Assembly (NCBI GenBank): GCA_003049485.1
Contig: PYST01000310.1
Location: 1-45,856 of the forward strand
Source: Ophioceras dolichostomum
Taxonomy: Eukaryota > Ascomycota > Sordariomycetes > Magnaporthales > Ophioceraceae
Reading direction: 5' to 3'
DNA: 45,856 nucleotides
The position numbers and the translations under genes are program-made. Within the stretch, counting starts at the first letter, position 1. Each line of letters begins with the position of its first letter. Under the pieces are notes generated by a model. It saw only the letters and a list, made by a program, of their open reading frames with translations, was not told the origin of the DNA and made no database searches. Shown here in pieces: positions 42,977 through 45,856 of the stretch.

Positions 42977-43628
42977 ATGGGCAATTTAACAAACGAACAA
43001 GTGCGCATGCAGCCCCCGAGCTGCGGTGACGCATCAAACACTCTCGACTAACACGAGTGTATTCGCAGTTCTTCTCCAAGCTCGCCGAGCTCTTCGCGGC
43101 GCGCAAGGGCCAGGACCATGGCGCAATATACCTGACGCAGAAGCGATGTATGTCTGCTTATCCTGTTCTGTCTGTCTGTCCATCCAACTTGAGCCGCCGC
43201 CCGCTGAGTTAGCTCGAGGTCCTGTCTCTGCACACAAAAGGCCTTGCTCGTTCTCACTCATCGTTTATTGCAGTTTAACCTGCTGTCGCGTGATCTCTGA
43301 CATCCCTTCCCACATCTCTCTGTCGACAGTAACATACGGCGAAGAAGCACCAGCTCCTTCAGAGGCCGACCCGCTCGCAGACCTGAACCCAAGCAAGCCT
43401 TTGCCCGTCCTCATCCGAGCCACGAATGGCAAGTCTAAAAAGGAGAGGGCTAAGAAGCTCAAGCTGTCGACCGTTGTCGACCCGAACGCGCTGGATGCCT
43501 TCTACGGCCGCTACGCCGAGGTGTGCAAGGCGGGCATGTCGAGCCTGAAGCCGAGGGACAGGAGCAAGAAGAAGGCGAAGGCGAAGAAGAGGAAGGGAGG
43601 GGCTGGTGCGACAGCAGGAGCTACGTGA
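42977..43628 (+). CDS. SRP14: Signal recognition particle subunit SRP14
   Basis: Three exons (42977-43000, 43069-43147, 43330-43628) give 133 residues. The first encodes only MGNLTNEQ before a GTGCGC donor; a CGACTAACAC branch site precedes the second exon. The protein reads FFSKLAELFAARKGQDHGAIYLTQKR, then LTYGEEAP, LPVLIRATNGKSKKERAKKLKLSTVV and LDAFYGRYAEVCKAGMSSLKPRDRSKKK, the alpha-beta SRP9/14 fold with its conserved FY.RYAEV.KAGM helix. It ends in a Lys-rich tail. SRP14 binds the Alu domain of SRP RNA and takes part in elongation arrest during targeting of secretory proteins to the ER. Length is near the fungal norm. Confidence 0.93.
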
Positions 43629-44149
43629 CAGGAACCGGGGCGGTAGGAGGAGCTGCGGCATCGGTAGGCTACTTCCTGGACTGCGACGGTGGTAGTGGTT
43701 GGTGATACCCCTGAAGGAGTTCTTGGTCGCGTATAGAGGCATCTTGTGACTGGAGTAGATCTGTAGATGTCTGTTGGTCTTAGCTATCTGGGCCTTAGAC
43801 GGCGACTACATGGACTACGGCTGTAGATTGTACAGAAAGGAGTTAGCGAGCTGCCTATCTATTAACAGGGCTTTGGTAAAGTCTACGGACAACGCTTTCG
43901 GCTTCTCTGGGCCCGGCCCGATCGTCCTGACCTCCTCGTCCCGACCTTGTCCCTACCAAATCCTTCTCCATTTTACATATTATCATTGCAGCCCTTCGGC
44001 CAGGCTATAAATCAGCCGTCTTGTGCTTCTTCCGTCGAGGCCCAGCTGCTCAGCCTCCCTCCCGTCTATATCGAGACCTGCTCTTGATCTAAAACTCCTC
44101 TGTTCCCCTCCTCTCTGTAGCGGGCGTATCTGACTTCCTCTCACTAAGT
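43629..44149. other. Convergent 3' region of SRP14 and the Cys-rich gene
   Basis: The stops at 43628 and 44150 face each other. The sequence is mixed with no long frame of interest and presumably contains both 3' UTRs. Confidence 0.5.
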
Positions 44150-44416
44150 TCACTGCCTGGCCGTACCCCCTCCTGTGCCGTATCCACCGGGATAATCCTC
44201 CTCGTCGCTGTTGTCCTGCATGCTCTCCAATGTCTCTCGGAGGTTTTGGCAGTCCTCGCACTCCTTCTTTGGCGGTCTCCTCTTGTTTCCCACGTGCATG
44301 CAGAAGCTCTCGGGGCAACGGGCGTCTGGATCGCTGCTCTCACAGCTCGCGAGCTTCTTGTAGGCGGTCCAACGGCGGCCGCACGCCATGCATTTGTAGA
44401 AGTGTAGCTCGCACAT
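44150..44416 (-). CDS. Small cysteine-rich, putative zinc-binding protein (88 aa)
   Basis: A single exon of 88 residues. Cysteines lie at 2, 9, 12, 25, 34, 39, 53 and 56 with a His at 41. They form CMAC and CEDC pairs and a CPESFCMH cluster, a spacing that suggests two interleaved zinc sites. The middle is basic (KRRPPKKE), followed by a helix (NLRETLESMQ) and an acidic Gly-rich tail. It has no signal peptide, so a nuclear or cytosolic role is more likely than that of a secreted effector. I do not recognise the family. The ordered Cys pairs support reality; short length and lack of introns lower confidence. Confidence 0.6.
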   Translation of the reverse strand: MCELHFYKCMACGRRWTAYKKLASCESSDPDARCPESFCMHVGNKRRPPKKECEDCQNLRETLESMQDNSDEEDYPGGYGTGGGTARQ

Positions 44417-45856
44417 GGCTGCTGTTCTATCAGGCTTGCTTTCTTGGCGACTAGGCCCTGTGGTAGAATAGGAGTGGCCTCGACGGTTTACGTTCGTACA
44501 AAGAAAAGAGTTTCTCTTCTCAGCGTTACTCTGGGATGGGAAGAGTGTCGGTCGGTAGCTGGGATCTGGAGTCCGGTCGTGTCTCGTAGAGGCTCTTGAA
44601 TATGATGGATCATGGGTTTTCGGCAGCGCTGCGGTGGATAGTAGCTTGGGCTAAAGAATTCCCCCCTCAATTAGCCGTTGCCACCCAGAAAGTGTGTCGT
44701 CGTAGATACTCATTAGTATAGGTAGGACATCCGAGCCGTGTCGATTTTCTTCGGTCGAGAGGGGAAGGCCAGAGGATGGGAGGGCCTCTTTGGTATTTCG
44801 TAGTGGACAAAAACCGGATTTTAGTAACGGTTACGTGCCAGAGAGGTTGTGGCCGAGTGTTTGCAAGTTTGATGGAGAGGACCCGCTTGATATGCGATCA
44901 AACACAACGCGTGGCGAGTGCTATGTCAGAGACAGTCCGGTGAGGTTGTGCAAGACCATGAAGGGGCACTCATTCTTGGAGGTGATTGTTTGGTGTTCTG
45001 GCTGTGGCGGACGATGCAGCAGTCAAGGAAGATGGCGCGCAGAGGCGTCCGATCGCAGACCTAACTGGAACAGTAAAGGGGGCAGCCCTTCTTTGCTTGA
45101 CGGGGACAAGCTACGTTTTTGCCGGAGTGACTGCATCACGAGAGCATAGTCTTGTTTCCACACTCCTCCCATTGATCCGTCAAGTCGTCATTGGCGAATA
45201 CAAGCAGAAAAAAAATCGTACACAGCCGGCGATTTTGTTCTGTACAACCTCGAGAAAATACTACTCTCACAGATGGTGGCCCAAAAAATACACGAGCAAG
45301 CAATGAGCCCCCGGCCATCCCAACCGGACGGACACTGGATGCTCAAAAGCCGGCGACCCATGCTGGCCTCCGGACATTAACACAAGAATGCAGAGAAACC
45401 AAAAAGAAAAACACCACTACCCAGAACGCCGTCCAGTACAAATCGAGCGCTGATGAGCCTGATGCTTTCATCCCGATAGCTCGATCACCCGCTCACCTTC
45501 GCTATGGAGAATGCCGTTTCCAAAAGCTTTGGGATGTCGGCCATTTGCAGGCCGTCGTCTGTGCAGTTCCAGCTACCCAAGTGAAGACGACAAGGCTGAC
45601 CGTCTAGCCCAAAACAAGCACCATCACTCCAATACGCCGTCATGCCATCGTTGAACCGTCACGCCATCACACTCCTACGCTTTCGATCTCCGGTTATCTC
45701 GATCTTCTGCCTCGATCGATCTTACCACTGACTGACGAGGTAGGCCATCTGCCGGTCCTAAAACGGCGCTGTCCACCCCCCTAGCCGAACACACCACCGA
45801 CAATCAGAGAATCAGGTGCATTTCGAGGTACAATCTAGGTAGAAGCATAACCGATC
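44417..45856. other. Region after the last gene, no gene recognised
   Basis: The first 200-300 bases should contain the promoter of the minus-strand Cys-rich gene. Beyond that, frames of up to 138 codons overlap in several registers with no motif or splice partner. A gene starting beyond the window end could have its promoter here. Confidence 0.45.

Noticed and set aside
1..45856. Search by eye for tRNA, 5S rRNA, transposon ends, CRISPR-like arrays and secondary-metabolite genes
   Set aside because: No A/B-box pairs, terminal inverted repeats, transposase motifs, spaced repeats or megasynthase domains were recognised.

Overview
The window is nuclear DNA from a filamentous ascomycete, most likely a Sordariomycete. 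Genes are split by short introns (about 60-190 bp) with GTRNGT donors and CTAAC/CTGAC branch points. Coding sequence is GC-rich with C/G-ending codons, there are many TACC/GGTA and AGCC/GGCT microsatellites, and the gene set includes a likely augmin subunit, which yeasts lack. No rRNA, tRNA, transposon, CRISPR array or viral sequence was recognised. Exon boundaries were worked out by hand from splice motifs, reading phase and family knowledge; no database search was possible.

Layout, left to right. SEC14 phosphatidylinositol transfer protein (+, 838-2193). Convergent with it, the kinetochore subunit MIS14/NSL1 (-, 3063-4061). A conserved-looking 132-aa protein of unknown function (-, 5617-6191). 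Proteasome ATPase RPT3 (+, 7632-9069), with a GC-AG intron. LST7/folliculin longin protein (-, 10757-13287), whose first exon has only four codons and sits 932 bp from the rest. A 5.9-kb gene-poor block. A HAUS1-like augmin coiled-coil protein (+, 19182-20093). Convergent with it, the eight-exon VAC14 scaffold (-, 20366-24646). A 4.1-kb gene-poor block. A 97-aa unknown protein (-, 28789-29240). A 3.5-kb gene-poor block. Cytochrome-b5-fused delta-8 sphingolipid desaturase (-, 32700-34618). A Gly/Met/Gln-rich unknown with an unresolved 5' end (-, 35364 to 36120 or 36935). Mitochondrial dihydrolipoamide dehydrogenase (-, 37367-39237). Ribosome-biogenesis factor SGD1/NOM1 (-, 39803-42591). Divergent from it, SRP14 (+, 42977-43628). 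An 88-aa cysteine-rich protein (-, 44150-44416). The last 1.4 kb shows no gene.

The genes are mostly housekeeping and do not form a secondary-metabolite or defence cluster. Several share a membrane-lipid or vacuole theme (SEC14, LST7, VAC14, the sphingolipid desaturase), but they are interleaved with unrelated genes, so any functional link is only conjecture. The best leads are splicing peculiarities (GC-AG intron, tandem NAGNAG acceptor at the transit-peptide junction, stop-free in-frame intron, micro first exon), the SGD1-SRP14 divergent promoter with a telobox and a G-quadruplex-like tract, and four small or low-complexity proteins of unknown function.
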